A stretch of DNA of 64,000 bases, from assembly GCA_030142905.1 (NCBI GenBank), contig JASJOG010000318.1, forward strand, positions 2,501-66,500, in the 5' to 3' direction. The notes under the pieces are model-generated. The model was not told the origin of the DNA. It worked only from the letters and a program-made list of their open reading frames with translations, and did no database searches. The translations under genes were made by a program, and so were the position numbers. Shown here piece after piece: positions 23,271 to 35,292 of this stretch (position 1 is its first letter; each line of letters begins with the position of its first letter). This DNA comes from Heliopora coerulea. Taxonomy: Eukaryota > Cnidaria > Anthozoa > Scleralcyonacea > Helioporidae.

Positions 23271-23279
23271 GTGGATGTT

Positions 23280-24237
23280 GGTTAAAATTGGGAATTTGTA
23301 AACATCTCGTCATTTAGTGAGGGTCCTCAGAGTACACTTGTGGGACGCAAAAACACCTGGTTGGTGTCCACTGTTCCTGTGGGCAATAACCGTTTACGAA
23401 AGGGAAAATAGAGAACTTAAGAAACCATGTTTTTCGTTGCGACGACAATGTGAATGACCTAGTGGGTTTGGGAAATGAGTATGGCATTGTTTCCGTCAAA
23501 GTACGGACGTTAAGCAACGCAAAATGTCAAGCTGGAACGTCTATGAAGTGTTTGAATATTTTTTTCGTTCATACCATGGCACGGTTTCGATGTATGACAG
23601 AGTAAGGATTTCTTTTTTTTTTTGTTTTCAATTCATCGAACAACTGATCTTTGAAGTGCAGGAATTCAAATATTCACCACATATCGGAATCCAAGATCTT
23701 CCTGCTACATTATGAAATACAAATAACTGACAATAATACAACTTAAAGTTTCAGTTTTATCATAACCTGAGCTTGAATTGGCCTTTCAATGGTCTAGACA
23801 TACAAATTTTGAATAATTCGTTCTTCGGAAACTATCCAACCACATAAGAAAACGAATAAAAAACCAGGTTGAAACTATTTTATCTTTGCGCTAATTGCCG
23901 TGGTTGGATAAGGTTTACAACCAACATTATATAAACACAATTTTTTCAAAGTTAACGAACAAGTTTTAGTTTTTTCTCGAGCAAAGTAACCAGAAAAGGA
24001 CTGAACATATTAACCACAAAGCAAACTGATCAAGAAATACTCTTTCGAGCCTAAAAGACAGACATTTTACTCACGTTCTAGAAACAACGACAAAACCCTT
24101 ATTTTGACGTCGGTGTCGAAGCCCGACGGCGGAATTAAGACAACGAACATCGTCATTCGGATGTAAAAATGACATCCGGTCGCCGTCGCAGAAAACGGCA
24201 TTTTTTAAGTTCTCTAATAGCGTCGCCGACGTCCCAG
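23280..24237. other. Intergenic, no gene recognised
   Basis: Includes a GC-richer patch at 24,100-24,230 with repeated GTCGCCG/CGACGGCG words just outside the transposon end at 24,238. No coding signal is seen. Confidence 0.4.
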
Positions 24238-24963
24238 GGTGCATTCCATGTAGTAAATCCCGAAGATCTTCGGCGTGAGATTAGGTTGATTCTTGGCGTA
24301 GCGGCGTATGGTTTGCTTCCTTAGCGTAGTCGCGCAACCTTATTTTGCCTTAAGTAGCGTATATGGCGGCGCGGTCACGGCGGCTGTCAGTCGGTGTATT
24401 GACAGTATTGAACAAAGTTAGTTTTCAAATGTCAATTCGTCAGTTATTGGCAATTGTAATTGCCATCAAAGTCATTAAGGTTTTTATTGTTTTATTTTTA
24501 AAACAGTAGTACTTCGCTAGTTGTAAATTCAACAAACTGTGGTTCAGAAATATTAAAACTTGTAAGCTTTAGAAGTTACTGATAGTTGAAATTGCTACAT
24601 TTTTTTTAACGCCGACTTTTTTGTCCGGTGATTTTTATCCGTAAATTATTCACACGCACCGACCTTTTTGGCACGCATTGGTGCGTAGCGGCTTTTTTGA
24701 CTCGAGGAACTTTTAAAGAAATATACTAAAGATGCCAGGACTTCAAAAGGGCTGAAAGAGGTGCAGTATTATAGTATATTATTTTATTAGTAAACTGACG
24801 CACTTAATAAACTGTTTCACTGTTTGATTTGATAATAAATCAGTAATTGGTGGTTTGCCGATCGTAAACATACCGAAAAGTCAAAACTAGTTTATTTTTC
24901 ACATAACTTTTTTGACAGTAGGCATATTTAGCATTACTTTTCTTTTAGTTGGAAATTTTAGAA

Positions 24964-27900
24964 ATGGATGATCATCAATATGTATGTCATATATGTTCTA
25001 AAGAGTTGACAGGGGGACACAGATGTCAGTCGTGCAACAAATTGGTGCATTTATTGTGTGGTAAGCCGGTAGGAGAAGAAGGTTATGGGCAGAAAGTAAT
25101 TTGCTCCAAGTGCGAAAATACAGGTAAAACATGTTTATAATCAACTTTTCCTTAAACTCGAAAAGGTGAACATGTTTTTCAATTGTGACGTAAATAACAA
25201 AACATTTTGGCAAGTACAATAAACATTCCGTGTATTTTTATATTAGCAAAACCCTTTGAAAAGGATGATCAGGTTTCCAAGAAACGGCAACTTATATGGG
25301 ACTGGACAAAAGGTTGCTCAAGCAAGGAAAAACATCCAGTTTCACAAAAGAGAATAAATCCATGGGGTCCACTACCATAAAGAGCGAGAAGCACGTTTGC
25401 CTTCAATGTATGGAGCTGCATTTACAAGGAAAAAGAGACTCGAGATTTATAAGTATATGCCGCATAGATTCATCGAGCATAAGCGTCATAAGGAGAGATG
25501 GCACAACTTACCAGACAACAAGCCGTGTTGCTTTGTCCCTTCGACAGCACCAGAGGTTGCCTTACTTGCAGACAAGTATGCAAAGATGAAAGTAAGAAAA
25601 GATGGCAAAGGAAATAAACTCCACCTCAGTTGTCACGCCAAATCGCTTTCGAGTACACAGTCTTTACCCCTCGATGACAACCTTATTAACGAAAACGACG
25701 ATTTATCCGAAATTGAGTTTCAAAATTTACAGAGGCCGGAGGAAACAAATGAACATCCCGATCCAAACAAGCCAAAAGTGAACCCGGGGGACTCTCTCGA
25801 TGACGATTTGTCTGAAGATTCCCTCTCCCAAAAATCGGACCTGTCAGCAAAAAATCAGAAAACGGTACTCGAGTTTGCAAAGTTGGATACAACCGTTTTG
25901 GAAAAAGACACGTCCTTTAAGCCAGTAATGGATGCAGTTGCCCAACTGAGTTTGAAAGTTGACAGCATTGGAAATCAGCATACAATCTTTCTGCAATTAG
26001 CCTTTGAAGACAACGATGTTCGAAAATCAGTATCAGCAATGCGTAAGGCAGAAAACATCCTGGAACTAACAGAATCTTCCCAGTTGCTTGAATGGTTTTA
26101 TGACGAAGCCACTGAATGCGCTATCCTACGATGTTCGCCTTGTTTTCAACTTCAACTGGCAGCCAAGCCCACTCTTGCCCAGCTTACATCATTAAAAGCT
26201 CAGCGCCTGTTAAATCCAAAAAGCAGTGGAACCCTTTTCTCTGGCATTTTCGTAAAGAAGGAAAGTGCCAGACTTTTAATCAAAGGGCACAACCAAACGT
26301 GGTACCGCCAAAAGAGTCTTTGCATCGACCACATGTGTCTGATTGGTGGTGGATCACTAACACACAAGAAGGCAATGGTGGAATATAATAAGAAATTACA
26401 AGAAAACCAAAGGATAACAACGACAGCTGGAAATATCTTTCGAGCAGCTATAGTCGACCTCAAACTTGGAGCGGCTGGAATGCAATTTGAAACTCTAATC
26501 TCCTTTTTAGCGTGTTGTGCTGTCGATATGGGGTCCATTGGACATTCTCCCAACAACTTTAACCACATCCTCTACTGTCTGGAAAAAACAGTGGACAACA
26601 GAATAAATGCATGGTTGAATACGCCCCTTCCATCTACGCTTCTTCCTCCTCATTTTTGGGCGACTGTCGATAAGGCAACACCATCGCGTACAACTAATCA
26701 AGCAGTCGTGATTGTAGCCAGAGAAAAGAGTGGTGTACCATGTCCTATTCCCGTAGCCGCGCCCCCAGTGTACTCAGATTTTACGGAAGCAACGTACAAC
26801 GACCTTGCAAAGCAGCTTCTGAAAGCAGTTTCCGAACACTTCTCCACAGAAGTTCTTTCACGTCTTTGTGGCGTCGCAGCTGATGGCTCTTACCAAGCCA
26901 CCGGTTTTGCAGCACAGCTTAGAGAAAGTCTTGGTATCAAAAATTATGATAAAGAGCTCGCTATGCCTGTCACTTGGGATACTGCGCATGTTCTAAATTT
27001 CGCTGTCACAGACGTCCAAAATGCCAAAACCGAAAGTGGAAGCCATTTCCAACTGTTTGTCAAGAGATGCAATGTTTTCAACCATACCATGTCAAATGGA
27101 AAAGGATCTGCATTCCTACAGATGGTCGATAAAACTGCGAGAAGACCAGTTTCTTATGCAACCCAACGCTTTGCAAGTTCCTTGTATGAACAGTGGGTGA
27201 AGATAGAAAAGAGCTATGAATCGTTGTGGAAAGTATTCGATTTGTTACATCCCAGCGTTCTCAAGAGGAGGAATGGCAATATATGATTGCAGGATCCGAT
27301 TTCATTGCAGACCTTCTAGGAATTCTTGACATCATGGATCCAGTTGGATCCATGATGTCAAGAATGGATCCAACTGGATCCATTCTTGACATCATGGATC
27401 CAACTGGATCGGAGGCTGGACGTGGCTGGATTGAAGGCTGGACGTGGAGAATCGGAAGCTTTCCCAAGGATACATGAAGCAAAGTCTACCCTCAAGCCAG
27501 GGGGATCATTCAAGGCTGTCACGTTGTTAAAAGGCTGGATTCTCGTAAAGGATGATGGAACCGATGCTGGAGAAAGTCGTTTCGAATGGAAATGCGAGAG
27601 CAATGTGACATCAAGGAAGATCGTGAGAGACTAGCCAGAGATCTAGCAGATGCCCTCGATCGATGTGTTAATTCAGTTGTTAACGACGCAGTGATATCAC
27701 AACTAGAAGTATTTGATGCGGCAAGTCTTGTAAGGCTTCATTGTGGTAAAGCTACCGAAGGTTCTGTGAAGTTTTTCCTCCCAAATGGTGAAATAGAAGA
27801 ATATGGTGTAGAAGAGTGCAGGCGCATCTTGATGGTCGCTTCTAAAATGCCTCACATTCAATCAGCAGGAGTAAACTTTGATTCTCGTATGGCACACAAT

Positions 27901-28504
27901 TATATGGTGCTGATCAAGAAAGCTATAATGCAAGGAATATGGGAGGGCATATGCCCAGAATGGTTTGAAGTTGTCAGTGACATGGAGGTTTTAAACAAGG
28001 ACGGTGCCGATCTGGTTGAACTTCGTTCCAAAAAATCGACTGGATTGGATTTCTACTTCACCATGGTTTTTTATGACGGTAAAGTCCAGCAAGTACGACT
28101 TCAAGAGCAACGTGTATACCAGTCATTTTATTCCAACAAGGAGATTTATGATATCACAAAGACTCCTTCATGTGCACTCCTTGACATCGTTTTGGCAATA
28201 GGAGGTCCAGAAGCCATCGCAGAAAGCTTCTACAATTCAATGCGAAACCAACAGCAATCCGACGGGCAGTTGAACGAAACCCTTGCACGAAGAACAAAGG
28301 TCAACTGGTGTTTACCATCGTTAAAGCATTGTGACGAAATAATAAAGGAAGGAGCCGCACTTTATCTTTGTGGTGATGATGTAATACGACCCCATATGAA
28401 AGAACACTTTCTTTTCTGGCAAGGCAAAGGGATACTTTGTGTCCAAAGTTGTTGACCGAAATCACACTGATTGTGGACGCTGTCCTTTCTTAGCCAACAA
28501 ATAA
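24964..28504 (+). pseudogene. Zinc-finger plus RNase H-like transposase gene (KIAA1586/ZNF862-like), frameshifted
   Basis: Exon 1 (24,964-25,123) encodes a Cys/His finger: YVCHICSKELTGGHRCQSC, then VHLLCG and VICSKC, ending at a GTAAAA donor. Exon 2 starts at 25,247 (TATTAG acceptor; phase fits). The body has LPSMYGAAFTRKKR near the start, then an acidic linker, then an RNase H-like core: WATVDKATPSRTTNQ (first Asp), LCGVAADGSYQA (second Asp) and VTWDTAHVLNFAVTDV. This resembles the transposase-derived cores of KIAA1586/ZNF862-type proteins; the family label is by memory of motifs. The C-terminal part (27,586-28,430) ends, after a frameshift near 28,430, with SKVVDR and CGRCPFLANK. Further frame changes lie near 25,370, 27,270, 27,410 and 27,585, so no full protein can be made. 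The palindromic insertion at 27,310-27,415 falls inside the coding region. Confidence 0.75.
27310..27415. repeat. Palindromic repeat of a GGATCC-containing unit inside the transposase gene
   Basis: The block ATTCTTGACATCATGGATCC occurs forward at 27,321, then inverted, then forward again near 27,383, joined by CAGTTGGATCC/AACTGGATCC spacers. The codons before it (ADLLGILDI) look native. The repeat itself translates as DIMDPVGSMMSRMDPTGS, a low-complexity insertion. It looks like a template-switching or hairpin-copying event. Confidence 0.8.
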
Positions 28505-29089
28505 AAACACTAGAATAATAGTTGCGAGACTGTACTTACCTTACGAACTTGTTGCTATAGAGGGAGACAAAATTGTTAATATTGCAAATCACAGTTTTTT
28601 TCTAAACTTTGATGTTTGTGGCAGTACATGAGCAGTAGTAGCACATCGACTGGTTTAAGTGGTTTTTCCAGTATGGTTCTTTTTATCAAAATCGTTAATT
28701 TGTTAACTGCAATTAAGAGAAAGCTTCTCTATAGTTAAACCTTAGTAATAACTAATAAGTTAACGATGTTTCTTCACGATTATATACATATTTCAATAGT
28801 TCATATTTGACAATAAAAATTCAAAGTAGTGGTATTACTGTACAAGTATACGCATTAGGTCATTTTATTCATACTAGGTCTTGGCGGCATACTTAAGGTA
28901 ATCTATTGTTCAATGAAGTGCTTGGCGTACAAAAGTTTTGCCTTGGCGTAACTTAGGCGTATTGTATACATGGAATGCACCATGGCCAAAACTGGCAAGG
29001 TACGCATGCGGAAGGGATACTTTGGCCAATCCAATGACGCACAAATTTGGGCCAGGTCCTATTTGAGATAAGCATGACTTACCACAGGC

Positions 29090-31150
29090 ACAGAATAATA
29101 CCAGAAGTCTCACTCAGTGTCAGCACCTCTAATGTACATGTCTTCGCGCATGTTGCCTCGCGCACACAGGAAGTTGAACGGCCGCCATGTTCTTGGAGGG
29201 TATAACTGAGTCATTTTCAAAAGGAAACGATATGGAGTAATTTAGTTTGAAGGGATCTGGCTAAATTTTGGACGTCAGATGGCGATTCTACCACCGAGGC
29301 CGGTTAAAGCGAAGGCAAACTGACTGGAAAGGCCTAAACTTTAATCACTGGCAGCATACAGTGCACAATTTGAGTTAAATAATTTGGTTAAATGAGGTGA
29401 AAGTCTACATGTGTAGTATGTAAATAACAAACTATAATGGCAGTTGTAATTTATATATTTTATTCTAGCATAATAGGTGTGTTCATTAAAGTATCCATCC
29501 AAAATACAATTGGGCACCAAGTGTAAACATTGTCTAAGATTGTCTATTAACCCATTCAGGTGCAAGGGTGCATTGGGGCTCATCACTTAGGTGAATAAAA
29601 TTGTTTGCTGTTAGCCAGAATAAAACAGTAAAGTGTGCCCTTGTCCCTCAATGGGTTAAACATGCTATGGTTGATTTCCATGTGCAGGTAAGACCATGCA
29701 AGCAATGCCAGCAACTACTTTTGACATCTTACTCTATAACAATAAAATTGATTTTAAAAATGATGGCTTTCTGTCTTACAACTTACAGTATGAAAAATAA
29801 GAAATTAAAAAAAAAATAATAACAGGATTTGGTTTTTGGGAAGTGTACAACATTTTATTAAATTTACAATCTCTACCAGTAACGTCAATGTATGTTTATT
29901 TAACAGTGGGTGGCAATGATCCTTTAGAAATGCTGTTCATTATTAGAATTCAGAAAACTACTTATTCAGGTTTCCCATTCTTTGCCATTGCATTATAATA
30001 GAATTTAAATTTTAGAAATAATTTATGTTATAAATATAACAACCATATAGCTCATAAAAAATCATTTTTGTCTTTATAAAGTGTCCCTGAAAGGCACTTC
30101 CATGTTTTGAATGTTTCTTTCTACAGTTTAAATTCTCATCAGAAGGTAATCCTCTGTGTGCTTGCATCATACTGGGTTAATCTGAATGACCTTGTAGTTG
30201 AGATAGGAATGTAAATAAACTATAAGACACCAAAGAATAATCTGGCCAACGCTACAATTCTCCAAATGAAATTCCAGCCTTTGCCTCCTTATTGACTAGT
30301 ACATTGTAAGTTTTAAACAGACACACTGAAACAGGACCTTCACCATCTGTGACCGTGTCACTATATAAAGGAAAAGTTATAAAAAACCAGTCCATAAAAA
30401 ACTTCATATTTTGAATTTTCCTAGTATCAATATTAAACAGGGTTCGTACGGATGAAAGATCACAAAATTCCAGGCGTTTTCCAGGGTAGCAACCATACTT
30501 TTCCACGATCCAACCCCCAGTTTTCTTCTTTGGTAAAAAGAGCAAGAATGTAATCTTCCTAATGACAACAGTACAACATTTTTTTGTTGGTTTCAATACA
30601 AGAATTAAGCAATAATGAACTCACGACTCGATTCAATTTGGATTTGACAGAAAAAGCAAGGACAAAAGCAAACAAATCTATTTTGTGTATAAAAAAAGGA
30701 ACTTTTGTGAATGTACGAATTGGCAGGTCTGGATTATCCAGGTTCAAATTCTTTACAAAATTCCAGGAGAATTACAGGAGTACCCACAAAACAGCTGTTT
30801 TTCCAGGAGTTTTCCAGGGCCCTGGAAAGAACCGTATTAAGGGCTGAGGGCGACTGAGGTGCCGGTGAACACAAGCTAAATTCTACTCGAAAAAATCGTT
30901 TATACATTACCAAACTTATAAAAAAGTAATCACTTACCTCCTCTTCAATAGATTCAGAAATGTAATGAAAATCGTCCTCCTACTTTTCCAAATACAGCAG
31001 TTTTAGTGAGCCAACTTTGGTTTTCGCCATAATGTTTCTAGTTGAAATGCGCCGAGTACACCCTCCAAGAACATGGCGGATGCGGACATGCGCAGTTAAA
31101 AAAGTGTGACAAGTTTCCTCGCGAGTGTGGGACTTCTGGTATTATTCTGT
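29090..31150. mobile_element. Non-autonomous DNA transposon copy (sister of 51,112-54,016)
   Basis: The ends read ACAGAATAATACCAGAAGTC on the left and its complement on the right. Both ends continue into a TCTTGGAGGGT subterminal phrase. The whole body matches, in inverse orientation, the 2.9-kb element at 51,112-54,016. It lacks that copy's 500-bp segment (53,270-53,770) and its fold-back insertion. At 29,662-29,672 it keeps the single, unduplicated ATGCTATGGTT target. The 9-bp flanks (ACCACAGGC and GACCAAGCT) do not match, so this copy's borders were probably rearranged. No transposase is encoded. Confidence 0.75.
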
Positions 31151-31287
31151 GACCAAGCTGATTGACATATTGGCATTGCGTGCGTCTGCGGCACGCAAAA
31201 CCAGCAGTAATTTTTTGGTATACTTTATTTCATATGGTATACTATATTTCATATGTGGTATACTTTATATACCACATATGAAATATA

Positions 31288-33540
31288 GTTTTGGGAGATG
31301 GCTGGTATCTACTGACTGGTCATTTATTCAAGATCTTCCAACGTGTACACAAAAACTTTCTGCATTCCAAACATTGCTAAGTTATGCTGTTGATACCTTT
31401 TATCCATTACGGAAAATTAAACTACATCCAACAGACAAATCTCGGATTACACCTGAGTTAAAACTCTAATCCAAAAACGACAACAAGCAATGTCCAAGGA
31501 CCCACTAGTTTTCAAAAACTTGAGAAATAAAGTAAACAGGTTATGCAATCGGCTTCGTAGTTCTTTCTTTGCAAGTAAAGTTGAAAACTGCGAGAATGCA
31601 GCTTCATGGTGGAAATCCATTAAACAGCTTGCAGGTTTTCCTAGGAAAAAACCAATAACTAACGCCATTGTCTTGGGGAAAGAAATTCATTCTGTGGAAC
31701 TCGCATCCAAAATTAATTAAAATTTTCTACATACGACTATTTCTTTACCGCCATTGTCGAAATTAGAAAATGTAGAAATTGATTCTGCAGTGAGAAAGGA
31801 AATTGCACGTAAATATTTTATCTCTCCGGAAGATGTTTATTTGAAGCTTAGTAACCTCAAACGTGCTAAAGCTTCAGGACCCGATAACATTCCAAGTTGG
31901 ATTTTGAAGGATTTTGCCATGGAACTGTCCTCACCAGTTGCTGACATTTTTAACGCGTCAATCCAAGAAACCTGCGTTCCAGATTCTTGGAAGGAAGCGA
32001 ACGTTATTCCGATCCCAAAGGTAGATGTGATCAAAGACATTGAAAACGACCCAAGATCAATATCTCTTACGCCAATTCTTTAAAAAATTATGGAACATTT
32101 TATCGCTGAATGGATTATGTCAGGAATTAGGCATCTTATTGACAGAAAGCAATTTGGATCACTCTCTGGTTTATCCACCACCCACGCACTTTTGTCCTTC
32201 GCTCACCATCTATACAACGTTACCGATCAACCTAACCAGTGTGCACGAATTCTCCTTTTAGATTTTTGTAAGGCTTTTGATAGGATAGATCATAACATTC
32301 TTTTAAACAAAATGAATCAAATGGGTATCGACCACATACTAATTGAGTGGGTAAAAAACTTTCTTTCTGGAAGGAAACAGCGAGTGAAGATTGGAAATGT
32401 CATTTCGAGTTTTGAAACAATAAATGGGGGCGTTCCCCAAGGGACGGTCCTTGGTCCAATTCTATTTCTAATAATGATTAACGACCTGCTGGAGTAGTGG
32501 GAAGACAGATGGAAATGTGTCGACGATTCGTCACTTTCAGAAACCATTACCAGAAACCATGAATCATTATTGCAGACTACTTTGAATGATATCAATCACT
32601 GGTGTATGCGCAATAACATGTCCCTAAATCCTCGTAAATGTAAGGAGATCCTTGTTTGTTTTTGGAAAATTAAACACAATTTTCCACCGATGACTGTTGA
32701 TGGGCAGCCTATTGACTTGGTAAAGTCTGCGAAATTACTTGGTGTAATTTCTAGCGATGACCTAAAGTGGAACGAGCACGTTACTTATATCGTGAAGAAG
32801 TCTTCAAAACGACTTTATTTGTTAAGACTCCTTAAACGAGCTCGTGCTGACCCTAAAACATTATTATCTGTATATGTGACATGTGTAAGAACAATTCTGG
32901 AGTATTGCGCCCAAGTTTGGCACTTCAACATTCCCGAATATCTATCGAAAGATATCGAAAGAATCCAGTCAATAGCCCTGAAAATAATTAATCCAACACT
33001 GTCATATAGCGACGCTTTAGCAGTGTTTGATATTTCAACCTTGGCTACAAGACGCGAATACTTATGTTCAAGTTTTTTCAATAAAAACATTCTCTTGCAG
33101 TCTTCGCCTTTATCTGATTTAATTCAAACTGAAAATTCTCTTACCTACGATTTACGGACTTGTAATAAACTTGCAACAATTAAATGTAGGACTGAACGTT
33201 TTAGAAGATCTTTTATTCCGTCATGTTTAAAGAACTACAATGAACATTGACCACGTACGTACTCTTAACATTTTTATATATTCTCTTTTGTAATTATAGG
33301 TATAAATTTCTTACTATTTTTACCGTTTGTAAATCATATTTAACTAACATTTGTAATTGTATTTTACTATCTCATTTTACTATTTCGTATAGGCATAAAT
33401 TTCTTACTATTTTTACCATTTGTAAATCATATTTAACTAACATTTGTAATAGTATTTTACTATCTCATTGTAAACAATGGACGTATTTCAACCCTTATGG
33501 GTTGCAAAGTCTATTTTAATTAATAAATTCTTTAAATATA
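31288..33540 (+). pseudogene. 5'-truncated CR1/jockey-like LINE, reverse transcriptase
   Basis: The coding part (31,288-33,250) begins SFGRWLVSTDWSF and shifts frame once near 31,465. It then stays in one frame, with in-frame stops near 31,718, 32,081 and 32,495. RT motifs in order: KASGPDNIPSWILKDFA, ANVIPIPK, QFGSLSGLSTTHAL, LLLDFCKAFDRIDHNIL (catalytic Asp), GGVPQGTVLGPILFL and KCVDDSSLSE (YADD-type box as CVDD). The C-terminal region NMSLNPRKCKEILV, KLLGVISSDDLKWNEHV and CAQVWHF is typical of the jockey/CR1 group. The endonuclease is lost by 5' truncation. The 3' UTR runs to AATTAATAAATTCTTTAAA near 33,535 and contains a duplicated 91-bp block. Confidence 0.88.
33288..33470 (+). repeat. 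91-bp tandem duplication in the LINE 3' UTR
   Basis: AAATTTCTTACTATTTTTACC, TTTGTAAATCATATTTAACT and TATTTTACTATCTCATT occur twice, about 91 bp apart, with only a few substitutions. It is directly downstream of the LINE stop codon. Confidence 0.8.
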
Positions 33541-33744
33541 ATCAAATCGTAATTTTTTAGTGTGATGATAAATATACACGTTGGACACCAAGTGCCCCGA
33601 AATTATACCCGATTCTTAAAATCATAAAAAATTATGATCTTATGGAAAAACCCTAGACTTCATGACAAAAACCCTAGAACCCCAGGTTGAAGTAAAAAAC
33701 CCCAGATCTGGCGTAAAAACCCCAGAGGTGTGGCAACGTAGCTC

Positions 33745-33862
33745 AGTTTCACTCTCCAAGAACATGGCGGCCGTTCAACTTCCTGTGTGCGCGAGGCAAC
33801 ATGCGCGAGGACATGTACATCAGAGGTACCGATACTGAGTGGGACTTCTGGTATTATTCTGT
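33745..33862. mobile_element. Solo end of the ACAGAATAA transposon family
   Basis: About 115 bp, including CCAAGAACATGGCGGCCG, GCGCGAGGCAACATGCGCG and GACTTCTGGTATTATTCTGT, match the end found at 54,016 and, inverted, the start at 29,090. No partner end of this copy is identified. Confidence 0.65.
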
Positions 33863-33869
33863 GGTTCAA

Positions 33870-35290
33870 AGATAGTTGTCCAAAATTTTAGTAGGTAGGT
33901 CACTCGCAATCCGTTACTACGGATTCAAGACAAAATTTCGGCGGTCATGCTGGATGATACATCAAGTAATAGCTGCTCTGGTCCTTCTGACCTCATAGGA
34001 CTTTAAGGCCCTTCGGCGACAGTATAACCAGTCGGTGCTTGTACGGTTCTTAACGGTTTATTTAGCAAAAAAAAAACCAAAAACAAACAAATAAAAAACC
34101 CCCCAAAAAATACATTGCTCACGATGGCGTATTATGCGAAAACGAACTGAAAGTACACTGACGTTGACTCCTTGGAAGGTACATAAAAATTGAGGACGAA
34201 GATTACACAAAACTGGCACAAACACATTGGACCGAAGCAAAACAGCAAAAGGAACTTGAATCCTTTTAAATAGGACCTTAATGGCCAGAAGAGCAACCAA
34301 TGAAGTTCTTTTGTTTAAGTACTTCAAGTTGTGAAGTACGACAAATTGGTAAATATTACATTTTACTCTGATGAGATGAAGGGTTTTCGCTCGGAACGTC
34401 ATCGTCCCGTTCTCTCACTATTAAAACAGTTTTTTGCCAGAGGCCTTTAAACTTTCCCGACGTCGTGCAGAATGGCCGACACAACACTCCATTTTTCATA
34501 CCATAAATGTGGCAGTGATGACGACACGATCAACCAACAATTGATTTGAAAGGAAGTAGGGAAAAAGCAATTTTCAAATCTCCCCGGTAACATTAACAAA
34601 GGTAGCCGCCATCTTGCTTCTGAGCCTTCAACGATCCAGGACTTTCAAATATCACCTGTGCCATTATACTAGAGACTGCTATTTACTGCTGCTGACTGCC
34701 TAAAACATAGTTACACGTGCCAGTGCAGACGTGCAAAAATAGCAGCCATTTTTCAATGTCAAGCCGTGATTGATTAACCTTGAGAAGTTTCAAAACTTTG
34801 CATGAGAAGAACTGGAGTTATTTCTCGTCCTGGAGATCTTATTTCAATTGAAAACTGGCAAGATCTTCGCTATTCTTGAAAGAATAGGGATCTTAAGATC
34901 TACGACGTCAACTTCAACGACGAAAGCATTCTTCATTAAAAAACAAAGAGAATGAATAATTTTTATTCCGTGAAACATTCTCAACATAAGCCGTGGTTTC
35001 TTTTCCGTCATGCCTCTGGAAAATTGTCATTATCAACCAAAACTAGCTTAAGGCGGGGACCGATTTTCTAACCCTTCTTCTCCGCCATTGATTTGTGATC
35101 GAAGGCAAGTCAATTAAGATTAAATTATTAAAAACTTCAGTGACTAGAAGCATCAGTACAATTCAGGAAGAACATATTCGGGATGATCCTTTATAGAACA
35201 ATCTTTCAAGAATAATTAAAAAAAACAACAAAACACAACAAAAAGTGGTCATTTATATTATATGGTGCTGACTCCAAATGTCACTAGTAC
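33870..35290. other. NUF2 downstream region, no gene recognised
   Basis: No coding resemblance is seen. A minus-strand AATAAA at 34,962-34,967, about 330 bases beyond the NUF2 stop codon, is a possible polyadenylation signal. Confidence 0.4.
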
Positions 35291-35292
35291 GT

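Larger units (their letters stand above)
24238..28981. mobile_element. DNA transposon-like unit with 15-bp inverted ends
   Basis: The left end GGTGCATTCCATGTA (24,238-24,252) has an exact inverted copy at 28,967-28,981. Inside both ends are clusters of a TTGGCGTA-like word (left: CTTGGCGTAGCGGCGTA, CTTAGCGTAG; right: CTTGGCGTACA, CTTGGCGTAACTTAGGCGTA), the layout of subterminal transposase-binding sites. The unit encloses the spliced, frameshifted transposase-like gene at 24,964-28,504. No convincing target-site duplication is visible. Confidence 0.7.

Noticed and set aside
29090..31150. Small protein-coding genes inside the 2-kb transposon (for example 30,252-30,847)
   Set aside because: The frames are not conserved between the two sister copies of the element, and both copies show scattered indels.
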